Shown: in pieces, positions 16,553 to 24,862 of the stretch
How the letters are laid out: each line of letters opens with the position of its first letter
Numbering within the stretch: position 1 is the first letter of the stretch
Assembly (NCBI RefSeq): GCF_029207735.1
Contig: NZ_CP104395.1
Span: 62,001-126,000, forward strand
DNA length: 64,000 nt
Origin: Candidatus Nanohalococcus occultus
GTDB lineage: Archaea > Nanohalarchaeota > Nanosalinia > Nanosalinales > Nanosalinaceae
Direction: 5' to 3'
The notes under the pieces: model-generated
The model's database searches: none
What the model saw: only the letters and a program-made list of their open reading frames with translations
Told to the model about the DNA's origin: nothing
Translations under genes and position numbers: made by a program

Positions 16553-17161
16553 ATGAGTGGCCGATCTCTAACTGTAGCGGATCGAGCCAAAAACGACCAC
16601 CGACGCACGCCACATGACTATGCTGTAGATCTTTTCACAGAGTCATTCCTTGAAAAATATGAGGATTCTCACTTTGATGATGCTATACTTCTCGCGGAAA
16701 AGGATTATTTTTTCACGCCCACAAACACTTCGCTGGACAGAATAAGAGAGTTGGGGCGGCCTAGAAATATTTACGGTAAGTCTAAAGGAGATCTCGATTT
16801 CGCAGTTATCTTTCTCGATCAGCAGGCTGTTGAGCACTTCGAGTTCAAGGAAACAGAGGATAGAGAGGACTTCGAGCCGACTAATTCTTTGGAAGAACAA
16901 GGAGAACGAATGAGAGAGACTTTCGAATATTTGGAGAACATGGGTTCAGAATGGTCTTACGAAAGAGAGGTGGTATTCCTAGACGAGAGGCCAATTAACA
17001 CTGGTATGATAGAGGCCGCTCATCCTTCCGAGTACACAGAAGGATATCATATGGATGAAGCTGTAGAGGAGATGGCCAGAAACTCTGAGGGCTTCGAAGC
17101 ATTGAACAAACATATGTTTGACGGAAGGTTCTTCCACAGCACTAAGATAAGAGAAAAATAG
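16553..17161 (+). CDS. Hypothetical protein with a possible PD-(D/E)XK nuclease core
   Basis: The 202-residue protein has no family I recognise. Residues 79-100 contain GDLDFAVI, a spacer, then FEFKE, giving Asp82...Glu97-x-Lys99 across two likely strands. That is the layout of the PD-(D/E)XK nuclease core. The sequence after it is helical and acidic. The strong SD supports expression. The alternative is a non-catalytic protein with a chance motif. It follows a winged-helix gene, an arrangement often seen in defence or regulatory pairs. Confidence 0.65.
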   Translation: MSGRSLTVADRAKNDHRRTPHDYAVDLFTESFLEKYEDSHFDDAILLAEKDYFFTPTNTSLDRIRELGRPRNIYGKSKGDLDFAVIFLDQQAVEHFEFKETEDREDFEPTNSLEEQGERMRETFEYLENMGSEWSYEREVVFLDERPINTGMIEAAHPSEYTEGYHMDEAVEEMARNSEGFEALNKHMFDGRFFHSTKIREK

Positions 17162-17172
17162 GAGAGGTGTTT

Positions 17173-17586
17173 TTACTCGATTTCCACGTCTTTACCCTCG
17201 GATTCTGTCTTCTCAGCTGTAACTGTTAGAACTCCGTCGTCGTATTCGGCGGTAACTGTCTCCGGATTGATCTCTGCCGGCCAGGAAACTGTGCGGTGGA
17301 ACTTCCGGGAGGTTCGCTCACGGGTAAAGTACTTTTCATTTTCCTCCTGAATAGCCGTGCTTGACTCTGCGCTTACATCGATCTTGTTCTTATCGGCCTT
17401 CAGGTTGATATCTTCCTTGGAAATTCCGGGTAGATCGGCTTTAACTACGATTTTGCCGTCTTCCTCGTGTATGTCAACAGGCATTCCACGGAATCCTTTG
17501 AGGTCGGCCTTGCCCTGGAACTCGTCGAAAAGGTTTTGCATCCGGTCGAACATGTCGTCTATAGAATCACGTCTCATTCGTCTCAT
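17173..17586 (-). CDS. hsp20: Small heat-shock protein Hsp20
   Basis: This protein of about 137 residues has an alpha-crystallin domain (KIVVKADLPGISKEDI, then RKFHRTVSWPAEI and DDGVLTVTAEK) after a Met/Arg-rich N-terminal helix. It is an ATP-independent chaperone that holds unfolded proteins. The ATG at 17586 is preferred to an in-frame TTG at 17619. The usual C-terminal IXI motif is not clear, as the tail is acidic (GKDVEIE). Confidence 0.92.
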   Translation of the reverse strand: MRRMRRDSIDDMFDRMQNLFDEFQGKADLKGFRGMPVDIHEEDGKIVVKADLPGISKEDINLKADKNKIDVSAESSTAIQEENEKYFTRERTSRKFHRTVSWPAEINPETVTAEYDDGVLTVTAEKTESEGKDVEIE

Positions 17587-17625
17587 TTTTTGAACACTCT
17601 GTTTTATTGACGTGAACAAAAAGTT

Positions 17626-17763
17626 TTATCCTTTGTTGTTGATATGCCGGTCTAAAAGCGCGATCTGTTCATGGACTTCATCCAGTTTCTCATCGATCTG
17701 CCTGTGTTTTTCCTCAACCGTCTCCCTATCAAGCCGGTCAAGAATCTCTTCAACGTCGTCCAT
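17626..17763 (-). CDS. Small coiled-coil protein, 45 residues
   Basis: The ORF encodes a single heptad-patterned helix (EEILDRLDRETVEEKHRQID, then EKLDEVHEQIALLDRHI) with hydrophobic residues at 3-4 spacing. A TTTATCTTT element on the minus strand is about 25 nt upstream of the ATG. It lies 39 nt upstream of the hsp20 start on the same strand and might be co-transcribed with it. Too short for a family call. Confidence 0.6.
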   Translation of the reverse strand: MDDVEEILDRLDRETVEEKHRQIDEKLDEVHEQIALLDRHINNKG

Positions 17764-17801
17764 ACATAATCTTTAACCGGTTCTAAAGATAAAGTTCAGG
17801 T

Positions 17802-18011
17802 ATGGAACGTGCTGAAAAAGTCCGGGAAAAAGCCGTTGAGATAATAAACGAGAGCCAGAAACCGTCCGCAGTACGGGTAGCACAGGAACTGGAAATGACT
17901 GAATCCGACGTACACCGCTGTTTGAACGTTCTTGAAAAACAGAAAAAAGTAAATACCTATACCAAAGAAGTTCTTGGAGCCAGGCACCGTATGATAGGCG
18001 TTAACCGGTGA
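17802..18011 (+). CDS. Winged-helix DNA-binding protein, 69 residues
   Basis: The protein is essentially one winged helix: KPSAVRVAQELEMTESDVHR provides helix-turn-helix, then LNVLEKQKKVNTY and a wing. Its last codons overlap the GTG of the photolyase-related gene by four bases, so the two are translationally coupled. It may regulate that gene or bind damaged DNA with it. No effector domain is present. Confidence 0.75.
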   Translation: MERAEKVREKAVEIINESQKPSAVRVAQELEMTESDVHRCLNVLEKQKKVNTYTKEVLGARHRMIGVNR

Positions 18012-19435
18012 AAGTTCTTTTTCCAAACCAGCTTTTCGAGCAAGCACTTGAAGAACAGAAAGTCATCCTTGTAGAGGATAAGAGATATTTCACTGAGTTC
18101 AACTTCCATAAACAGAAGCTGGTTTTACACCGCGCCTCAATGAAAGCCTTTGAAGACAGGCTCAAGCAAAACGGCGTTCAAACAGAATACATTAGATTTG
18201 ATGAAGAACTTGGAACTGCCTTTGAAGCTGAAGAAGGACTGGAGTTCTACGATCCGGTCGATCGCCAGTTAAGAGGCCGGATTAAGAGTCTGGCTTCTCA
18301 GGAAAACGTTGAAATCTCCTTTGAGGAAACGCCTATGTTTCTCACCTCGATGAGCTGGAACAAAAAATACTTTGATGAAAACAGTTATTTCCAGCTGTTG
18401 TATTACAAACAGCAGAGAAGACGACTCGATATATTGATGAACGACGGGGAGCCTGTCGGCGGGAAATGGAGTTTTGACCCGGAAAACAGGAGGAAGATGC
18501 CGGAGGAGGAAGAACTTCCGGAGATACCGGAGTTCAACTCGGAATACGTCGAAGAAGCCAAAGAATACGTTGAACAGCATTTTTCCGAGAATCCTGGTTC
18601 TATGGACGGTTTTTCCTGGCCTGTGACTCATCGACAGGCAACGGAGAATCTCGAGGATTTTCTGGAAAACCGCTTGGAGAAGTTCGGAGACTGCCAGGAT
18701 GCGATAGACAGGGACTTGAAGTTCGGATACCACTCGCTTCTATCGCCTTCGATTAATACAGGGCTTATAACGCCTCAAGAGGTAGTTGAGAAAACACTGC
18801 GCTACCATGAAGAGAAAAACTACTCTATGAACTCTCTGGAAGGTTTCTTACGCCAGATAATCGGCTGGAGGGAGTACATAAGAGCAGTCTATGAACTCGA
18901 GGCCGAGGAGATGAGGCAGAGAAACTTCTTCAATGCGGAAAACAAGATGCCGGAAGCGTTTTACACGGCTGAAACCGGGCTTCCGCCGGTTGATGACTCT
19001 ATAAACAATGTGCTGGAAAACAGCTACGGTCATCACATCGAACGTTTGATGGTTCTTGGAAACGTGATGCTTTTACTCGAGATAGATCCTGATGAGGTTT
19101 ACAGGTGGTTTGTGGAGCTGTTCATCGATTCCTATGACTGGGTGATGGTTCCCAACGTCTATGGGATGAGTCAGTACGCTGACGACCGGATAATGACAAA
19201 GCCTTACATCTCATCGTCGAACTACATCCATAAAATGAGCCATTACCCGGAAGGCGACTGGGACAGTGACTGGACAGGTCTTTACTGGAGTTTCATCGAT
19301 AAACACCGGGAGAAATTATCGGATATACAGAGAATGAGTTTCATGGTCTCTACGCTTGACAGAATGGATGAAGCGACTCTGGAAGAACACAGAGAAAACG
19401 CCGAGAAGCTCCGTGAAAACATATTCGGGCAGTAA
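18008..19435 (+). CDS. Photolyase-related flavoprotein of the FeS-BCP (DPRP) family lacking Fe-S ligands
   Basis: The 475-residue protein follows the bacterial cryptochrome/(6-4) photolyase-like family: an N-terminal alpha/beta domain (MKVLFPNQLFE...VILVEDKRYF), then the helical FAD domain with IIGWREYIRAVYEL, SYGHHIERLMVLGN, VPNVYGMSQYADD and TKPYISSSNYIHKM. Known members bind a [4Fe-4S] cluster through four Cys. Here the only Cys in the whole protein is in FGDCQDA, and the segment after YIHKMSHY, which normally holds Cys ligands, reads PEGDWDSDW. The cluster is therefore absent. The start is GTG, overlapping the winged-helix gene. Confidence 0.85.
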   Translation: MKVLFPNQLFEQALEEQKVILVEDKRYFTEFNFHKQKLVLHRASMKAFEDRLKQNGVQTEYIRFDEELGTAFEAEEGLEFYDPVDRQLRGRIKSLASQENVEISFEETPMFLTSMSWNKKYFDENSYFQLLYYKQQRRRLDILMNDGEPVGGKWSFDPENRRKMPEEEELPEIPEFNSEYVEEAKEYVEQHFSENPGSMDGFSWPVTHRQATENLEDFLENRLEKFGDCQDAIDRDLKFGYHSLLSPSINTGLITPQEVVEKTLRYHEEKNYSMNSLEGFLRQIIGWREYIRAVYELEAEEMRQRNFFNAENKMPEAFYTAETGLPPVDDSINNVLENSYGHHIERLMVLGNVMLLLEIDPDEVYRWFVELFIDSYDWVMVPNVYGMSQYADDRIMTKPYISSSNYIHKMSHYPEGDWDSDWTGLYWSFIDKHREKLSDIQRMSFMVSTLDRMDEATLEEHRENAEKLRENIFGQ

Positions 19436-19439
19436 ATGG

Positions 19440-19826
19440 CTAGAAATCGCCGTTAAGATACTTTACGGTCTTGAGATCTTCGAGTTTTATGCCGTAGGCT
19501 TCCTCTACAGCCGCACGTGTTTCATCTGCGTCTGTGTTTAACTCGCCGTAATCAGGCTTTCCTAGAGGATGGTAGTCTATACTATCGCTTTTCCTCATGG
19601 TCATTGTGATGTCCATATCGGATACACGGTCCAGGTAGTTTTCGTTACCTCTTAAATCGTTTAAAACATCGCTTACATCATGAACTGTCTTCGGTCCTGC
19701 GCTTAGAATCGCTAGAACCTCTGCTTCCAGCCTTTCCGCATCATTAATAACGTACTGTCTTTCCAGAAGGCTTTCCAGTGACTCTCCTTCGTCATCGTCC
19801 TCCGATTTGTATGTGCTGTTGTTCAT
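19440..19826 (-). CDS. Hypothetical acidic protein, 128 residues
   Basis: An acidic N-terminus precedes a helical segment (ERLEAEVLAILSAGPKTVHD, then VSDVLNDL) that could be a winged helix. The C-terminal half is acidic with GIKLEDLKTVKYL. I do not recognise the family. It is convergent with the photolyase-related gene, four bases apart. Confidence 0.6.
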   Translation of the reverse strand: MNNSTYKSEDDDEGESLESLLERQYVINDAERLEAEVLAILSAGPKTVHDVSDVLNDLRGNENYLDRVSDMDITMTMRKSDSIDYHPLGKPDYGELNTDADETRAAVEEAYGIKLEDLKTVKYLNGDF

Positions 19827-19940
19827 ACGTTAGTAACTGTCGGGAAGATTTAAGAAACAACTAAACGGATTTTTGTTTCTTCTAAGTGACAAGACTGTAT
19901 ATTTGTCTGTGAATAAAAAGAAAAAAGGATATGTGGGTCA

Positions 19941-19957
19941 GAGGTCTTGCGACCTTC
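19941..19957 (-). terminator. Stem-loop terminator of the first S-layer gene
   Basis: On the minus strand GAAGGTC-GCAA-GACCTC follows the stop by one base and is followed by a T-rich run (complement of the A-run at about 19914-19927). The second S-layer gene has nearly the same stem. Confidence 0.65.
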
Positions 19958-19958
19958 T

Positions 19959-22900
19959 TTACTGAGTTGCCAAGTTGACGGTGTCCTTGCCTGAGAGCTT
20001 CTCGCTGATAGAGTTCCAGTTAGCCATGGCTGCTGCGGCTGAACGTGTATCGCTCGAGCTGTAACCTGCTACAACTAGGGCGTCCTGTCCCTGGCTGAAG
20101 GCGTCGTTGACCATATCAACTACCTGATCGCCTTCGCTGTACTCGTTGCCGGTCCAGGTCTGGTTGTTCTCAGCGAGATCCGCTACAAGCTGGTTGACCG
20201 CTGGTCCTCCAACAAGGATCATGTTGCCAACTGCCTCCGGACTCGATACTTCGCTGTCAAGAGCCACGAAGCTCTCAGCTGGGAAACCGGTCCCGCTGTA
20301 GCTAGGGTTCATGCTGACCGAGCTACTGTCTCCGCCCGCTGAAAGGCTTCCGCCGGCAGCTGTGAATGCTGCGCCGACAACTGCTTGGGCGTCAGGATAG
20401 CTAATCGTCAAACTACCTTCCTCGTTCGAGTCATAGCTGGTGAAGGCTCCGAACACGTCAAAGCCTTCAGTTACATCGTCGTTGCTCTCAAGAGAATCAG
20501 TTTCCCTCATCGAAGGATCAGAGAACGTCGGAGCTGAAAGCTCAAGTCTTTCCTCACTTGAACTGTAATCAGCTGTCACAACGTAACCATGCTGGTTCTC
20601 GCTGTCAGTTTCCTCCTCGATAAACACTGCTCCTGGCTCGCTGCTAGGTAGAGCGCTGAACAAACCGCTTGTAACGCCATTGGTTTCCTCAGAATCCGTC
20701 GAGAAATACTCTACGCTCCCGGAAGAACCTCCGAAAACCGTATCGCCCGTTGTGTAATCGTCTGAACCGTCAGCGTCGTCAACAACAGTCTCACCGGAAT
20801 CAAACTGGCTGTTACCTCCATCCATGTGTTTGATGTTCGATGAGAAGGCGTTCAGGTTTGAACCTGCCACTGTGGCACTTGAGGAGCCGGTATCAAGTAC
20901 GGAGTAGGCGATGATGTCTTCTCCGTCCGTGTACTGAGAGTTCCCGGACTGCTCGACATACAGGTTCGATGTTGCGCTCAGATCGGAGAGATCCGCAGAT
21001 CCAGAAGTCACTACGGTATCTCCACTGTCTAGGTTCGAGTCAGCTGAGCTTACAATTGCTTCACCGTTCTCGAATACGTCGCTGTCTCCGCTGTCGTCGG
21101 TGAACTTCTCGCTGCTCGCAAAGCTAGCTAAAGAGGCTCCAACATCCATGTCGCCAGCAGAAACTGTTGATCCAGCTGAATAGGTTGTCTGGAATCCTCT
21201 GATACGGAAATCAGGGTTGTCTGCGCTTGCGGTCTCATCTGTAACTGTGCCACTCCCGCTCATGTCAATGTAGACGGAGTCTGAAGCATCCTGTCCTGAA
21301 GACGTTCCTGGTACATCAAAGTACTTGACAGGGTTACTGACTCCTGTCGCAGATCCTACAGTGATTGTGGATGCGTCGCCGATCGTCCCTGTTCCTCCTG
21401 AGAAGTAGACATCGGTGTCGGCATCACCTCCTCCGTCGTTACTTCCTACATCGAAGATCACGGCTTCGTTCGTTCCATCTTCTCCTTCTGTCCAGCTACC
21501 CGTTAAGGTTTGATCCGTTGTGGAAGATCCTGCTGTCAGTCCGTTGTCTACAAGCACAGGGTCTTCTGCGTTATATGTGCCATCGTTTCCTAGATCGATG
21601 AAAACAGAGTCTCCGGCCTCAAGAGTTCCGGAAGTTCCGCCTGTGTCAACAACGTCTACGCTTGCCGAGCTAACTGAGCTTAAGGACTTGCCTGCGTCCT
21701 CATCGGTGTCTTTAACAGAGGTCAGCTGGTTCAGTCCGTAATCAATTGTGCTTACGTCCGTATCTGAACCTGACTTAACGGTTACTGACGTGATTCTTGT
21801 CTCACTTGCTGCTACGGTATTGTCGTCAGTTCCTCCTGACTCATCGTAGATGACCTCGCCATCCGTATAACTGCCGGTGTCTGAGGCATCATCGTAGTAG
21901 TTAACAGCTGATCCGAAGTTCGTTAAATCAAGGCTTCCGGAGGTTATGACTGTGTCGCCAGACTCAAGTTGGCTGTCAGATCCTCCACCTGACTGGTCAA
22001 TAATCGCTTCGCCCGAGCTGTAAGCGCCGTCATGATCGCTGTCACCCCAGTAAATGTTGCTTCCGAAGCTCTCAACAGCGTTCCCGTCGTAAGTTGTGGA
22101 TGTGGCGCCGTTGGTCTTGAGGGTCGCCCTCAATATATCGTCTTCAGTCTCATAACTTCCGGTCGATGTGCCATCGTCAATGAAGAACTCTCCTGTGTTT
22201 CCCTCAGAGTCTCCGAGCGAGTTAAACCCGATAAGGTTTGTTCCTAGTCCAAGTCCGGATGGGTCCTGTGATGGCTCGTAGAACGTTAATCTTCCGCCGT
22301 TTTCAGTTTCAAGCGTTGGGAAAGCGGTTGTGGTTCCTGAAGAGCTTCCTCCGGTTTGAACTCCGCTGCCGTCTGTTCCTGCGTCCGTTCCCCAGGCAAC
22401 TTCGAAGTAAGGATCAGAACCTGTTCCTTCAAGGAAAAAGTGGTATGTCTGGCCGTCAATGATCTCCGTGTCTCTGTAGACGTCGTTGGAGGTATCGGCA
22501 TCCAAGGTGACTTCGACGTCTGAGCCTGAAGCTCTGTCCGTCAGATCGATTGTGGCCTGATCTCCGCTTGAAAGAGTCTCTGTTGAGTCTCTATCGATTC
22601 CTGTGGTTTCCCAGTAATGGCTGAATCCTCCGGCATCTGTGATGAAGTACTCATCTTCTCTTACCTGGGCGCCTTCGACCCCGTGGATTGTCTCTCCGTC
22701 ATCGTCGGCTAGTTCGATGCTGGATCCATCGTAGTGTAGGAAATCAAGGTTTGAATCCTGGTTTAAGGATGCTGAGACCTGGATGGTCTCATCGTTCCGG
22801 GCTGAGAACTCGATCTCTTCGGTGGAATCAGCTTCTGAACTGTCAGGGTTCAAGCCTCCGAACTGGAACTCTATGCCTGGGAAAGCATCGTGGACGAACG

Positions 22901-24038
22901 TTTCATCGGCAACGACAGCGTCTTCGTCGTCTTCCGGCGCACCAACGTATACATCGATGCTTGAAACTGAGTCAATGCTGTCGGATCCGCTGTCTCCGTT
23001 GAACTCGACGTAGGTACCATCAACATCGTCGTCTTCATCGTTCTGAATAGGCTCTCCATCGGAAAGAGTCATCTCTGCGGAACCAATCGAGAAACTGACG
23101 GTTCCAGCTGACTGGTCGTTGCTTGTCTGGATGATGTTATCAACCCGGACTTCCTGACCGTTTACCGTGAACGATTCATCTTCCTCGTATTCGTCTAACT
23201 CTCCGTTGACGGTTATGGCCGCGGTATCGGAGCCTGTAACTGCTTCAACTCCGATCGTGACTTCTTCGCCATCGATCGAGATGGTTGAAGGCTCTTCGTC
23301 TGTGGAGACAGAAACAGTCTCCGATGATCCGTAAAGAAGCAGCTCGTCTGTGTTGTCCTTGTTGTCTTCGGCGATTGTGTATGTTGTACCGAACAACGTG
23401 ATTTCCTCTCCTGCGACCTCCGAGTCCGTGAAATCAAGAGTGTCCTCGAAGTTCGCCTGAAGATTGTAAAGATGATCGGAAGGTGAGGCACCTACGCTGG
23501 TAGGTGTGGAAACATAGACTTCCGGATCTTCGTTGTCAAGTTCCTCTGCGTCGTTACTGAATGTTACCTCGAGTTTGCCGACGTTCAGGTAGTTTGTTAC
23601 GTCGGTTTCGTCTCCGCCGTCGTCTCTGAATGTTGTCTCCGATAAAACGTTTAACTCATCCTGCGTCAGTGTTTTCCTGACTGCGTTGATCTCATCTCCG
23701 AAGTACAGATCATCGTTCCGGGTGTTAAGTGTAACGCCTTCAGTCGCCGACCAGCCGAAACCGCCTACGGAAACAGACTCGGTCGTGAAAGCTGCGTTCC
23801 CTAAACCGGCAGCGATACTGGTTGCTCCTAGAACATCCGCGCTCTTCGCGGACTCTCCTACCACAACCGTGGTATCTACCATCCCGTCTTCATCGATAAA
23901 CTGTGAAGGATACTCGCCTAGAGATCCACTTGACCCACTGGACTGGGCAGCGCCCATAGAAGCTGCTCCTGCCAAGGTCGCTCCAACCAGTAGTGCGGAA
24001 CCTGCGAGTGTCTTTGTAATCTTCTTGATATTTCGCAT
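19959..24038 (-). CDS. S-layer protein with a long acidic repeat insert (paralogue 1)
   Basis: This is a secreted 1359-residue protein. A signal peptide (MRNIKKITKTLAGSALLVGA, cleavage probably near AQSS) leads into the archaeal S-layer N-terminal domain with VVVGESAKSADVLGAT. The C-terminal domain contains ILVGGPAVNQLVADL and DALVVAGYSSSDTRSAA. This is the Methanococcus/Thermococcus-type S-layer architecture. Residues about 620-1105 are an insert of acidic Gly/Ser/Asp repeats that is absent from the second paralogue. It is extremely acidic, as expected for a halophile surface protein. Confidence 0.88.
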   Translation of the reverse strand: MRNIKKITKTLAGSALLVGATLAGAASMGAAQSSGSSGSLGEYPSQFIDEDGMVDTTVVVGESAKSADVLGATSIAAGLGNAAFTTESVSVGGFGWSATEGVTLNTRNDDLYFGDEINAVRKTLTQDELNVLSETTFRDDGGDETDVTNYLNVGKLEVTFSNDAEELDNEDPEVYVSTPTSVGASPSDHLYNLQANFEDTLDFTDSEVAGEEITLFGTTYTIAEDNKDNTDELLLYGSSETVSVSTDEEPSTISIDGEEVTIGVEAVTGSDTAAITVNGELDEYEEDESFTVNGQEVRVDNIIQTSNDQSAGTVSFSIGSAEMTLSDGEPIQNDEDDDVDGTYVEFNGDSGSDSIDSVSSIDVYVGAPEDDEDAVVADETFVHDAFPGIEFQFGGLNPDSSEADSTEEIEFSARNDETIQVSASLNQDSNLDFLHYDGSSIELADDDGETIHGVEGAQVREDEYFITDAGGFSHYWETTGIDRDSTETLSSGDQATIDLTDRASGSDVEVTLDADTSNDVYRDTEIIDGQTYHFFLEGTGSDPYFEVAWGTDAGTDGSGVQTGGSSSGTTTAFPTLETENGGRLTFYEPSQDPSGLGLGTNLIGFNSLGDSEGNTGEFFIDDGTSTGSYETEDDILRATLKTNGATSTTYDGNAVESFGSNIYWGDSDHDGAYSSGEAIIDQSGGGSDSQLESGDTVITSGSLDLTNFGSAVNYYDDASDTGSYTDGEVIYDESGGTDDNTVAASETRITSVTVKSGSDTDVSTIDYGLNQLTSVKDTDEDAGKSLSSVSSASVDVVDTGGTSGTLEAGDSVFIDLGNDGTYNAEDPVLVDNGLTAGSSTTDQTLTGSWTEGEDGTNEAVIFDVGSNDGGGDADTDVYFSGGTGTIGDASTITVGSATGVSNPVKYFDVPGTSSGQDASDSVYIDMSGSGTVTDETASADNPDFRIRGFQTTYSAGSTVSAGDMDVGASLASFASSEKFTDDSGDSDVFENGEAIVSSADSNLDSGDTVVTSGSADLSDLSATSNLYVEQSGNSQYTDGEDIIAYSVLDTGSSSATVAGSNLNAFSSNIKHMDGGNSQFDSGETVVDDADGSDDYTTGDTVFGGSSGSVEYFSTDSEETNGVTSGLFSALPSSEPGAVFIEEETDSENQHGYVVTADYSSSEERLELSAPTFSDPSMRETDSLESNDDVTEGFDVFGAFTSYDSNEEGSLTISYPDAQAVVGAAFTAAGGSLSAGGDSSSVSMNPSYSGTGFPAESFVALDSEVSSPEAVGNMILVGGPAVNQLVADLAENNQTWTGNEYSEGDQVVDMVNDAFSQGQDALVVAGYSSSDTRSAAAAMANWNSISEKLSGKDTVNLATQ
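20720..22190 (-). repeat. Degenerate DxDGxYxxGE-type repeats within S-layer protein 1
   Basis: About eight degenerate units have an acidic loop followed by Y/F-x-x-G-E: DSDHDGAYSSGE, DASDTGSYTDGE, DSGDSDVFENGE, EQSGNSQYTDGE, DGGNSQFDSGE, DLGNDGTYNAED and similar. The best copy fits an EF-hand-type calcium loop at positions 1, 3, 5 and 12. Many units are followed by SGDTVxTSGSxDL. Boundaries are approximate. Confidence 0.7.
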
Positions 24039-24161
24039 AATTTAGTACCTATTACATTTACAATGAGTTCCACCGGGATTTAAGCTTGAGCAAAAACTCA
24101 AAGAGAAAAAAGTCAGAGACTTTCTGGCATTCAATCCCCGGTCATGTTTTCGAGGCGTTTT

Positions 24162-24467
24162 TCAACCTCTTCGAGATCTTCCTGACTGTAAATAGTCTCT
24201 GTGCCTGACTGCGAAAACCACAGTCTCTGAATCATTGTAATCAAAGTAAACTCGGTGATCCAAACCGTTTTCCTTCAGCTTTAACCTGTGAAACTCGATT
24301 CCAAACTGAGGCTTGCTGATGTAACTGATGTGGTCTCGATCTAACTCTCCGGTTAAACGTTCTTTTATCTCCAGAGCTAGCTCTCTCCGGTTGTAATCCT
24401 CTTGAGCATCTATGTCCTTCTCAGCTTCTTCTGTAATCTTCACTCGCTGATCATTCGTATTTCTCAA
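24162..24467 (-). CDS. RelE/ParE-family toxin, probably frameshifted at its C-terminus
   Basis: The 101-residue protein has the RelE/ParE core, with conserved segments FHRLKLKENGLDHRVYFDY and TVVFAVRHRDY. It would be an mRNA interferase or gyrase-type toxin and overlaps the antitoxin gene by 17 bases. A GTG at 24443 (KITEEAEKDID start) is a plausible alternative start. The C-terminus after RHRDY reads as basic non-family sequence, whereas a one-base shift restores YSQEDLEEVEKRLENMTGD ending at 24131, so the gene looks frameshifted. Confidence 0.75.
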   Translation of the reverse strand: MRNTNDQRVKITEEAEKDIDAQEDYNRRELALEIKERLTGELDRDHISYISKPQFGIEFHRLKLKENGLDHRVYFDYNDSETVVFAVRHRDYLQSGRSRRG

Positions 24468-24678
24468 TGATGTCGTCTATACTTGTTGTTTCCACATCGC
24501 CCTGTTTCAGCTTCAAAGCTCGCAAAAGCAGTTCCTGATCAAGCTCGCTGTCCTCTTCCAGCTTCTCCCTGAGTGCCTGACGGATGTACTCGGAAGGACT
24601 CTTGAAGTTCTTTCTTTCCGCAGTTTCCTTAATCTCGTCTTTCAAACCGTCGGGGACGTCCACACTTATTCTTGCCAT
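24451..24678 (-). CDS. Ribbon-helix-helix antitoxin
   Basis: The 75-residue protein has an N-terminal ribbon-helix-helix (RISVDVPDGLKDEI...FKSPSEYIRQALREKL) followed by an acidic toxin-binding tail. It precedes the RelE-like toxin and has a GAGGTG SD upstream. It would repress its own promoter, and three 11-bp-spaced repeats lie just upstream. Confidence 0.85.
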   Translation of the reverse strand: MARISVDVPDGLKDEIKETAERKNFKSPSEYIRQALREKLEEDSELDQELLLRALKLKQGDVETTSIDDIIEKYE

Positions 24679-24692
24679 TCTATAACACCTCG

Positions 24693-24721
24693 ATGTGATA
24701 AATATGTGATGAAGATGTTAA
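24693..24721. promoter_or_regulatory. Phased operator repeats of the minus-strand TA module
   Basis: ATGTGAT occurs at 24693-24699 and 24704-24710, followed by ATGTTAA at 24715-24721, with an exact 11-bp period. It lies 15-43 bp upstream of the antitoxin start and overlaps the expected TATA region, as expected for autorepression by a ribbon-helix-helix protein. Confidence 0.6.
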
Positions 24722-24832
24722 AAATATTTCTTTACTTCTCAAGCTGTTTTGGATTAACCTTTCTGCCATGTCCTGCCCGAGCGCTATAAACAATATACGG
24801 TCTTGAAAAGTTACCTTGAATTACCATAAGAG

Positions 24833-24847
24833 TATTAAATTTTAATA
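24833..24847. promoter_or_regulatory. Palindromic operator/TATA of the plus-strand TA module
   Basis: TATTAAA-T-TTTAATA is a perfect palindrome centred 23 nt before the ATG at 24863. It can act both as the TATA element and as a ribbon-helix-helix operator. Confidence 0.55.
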
Positions 24848-24862
24848 TCGGAAAGCTATTTT

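Noticed and set aside
22688-23059. Overlapping open frames opposite and within S-layer gene 1
   Set aside because: Highly biased Asp/Ser codons of the S-layer gene create long open alternative frames; none has a start signal or family motif.
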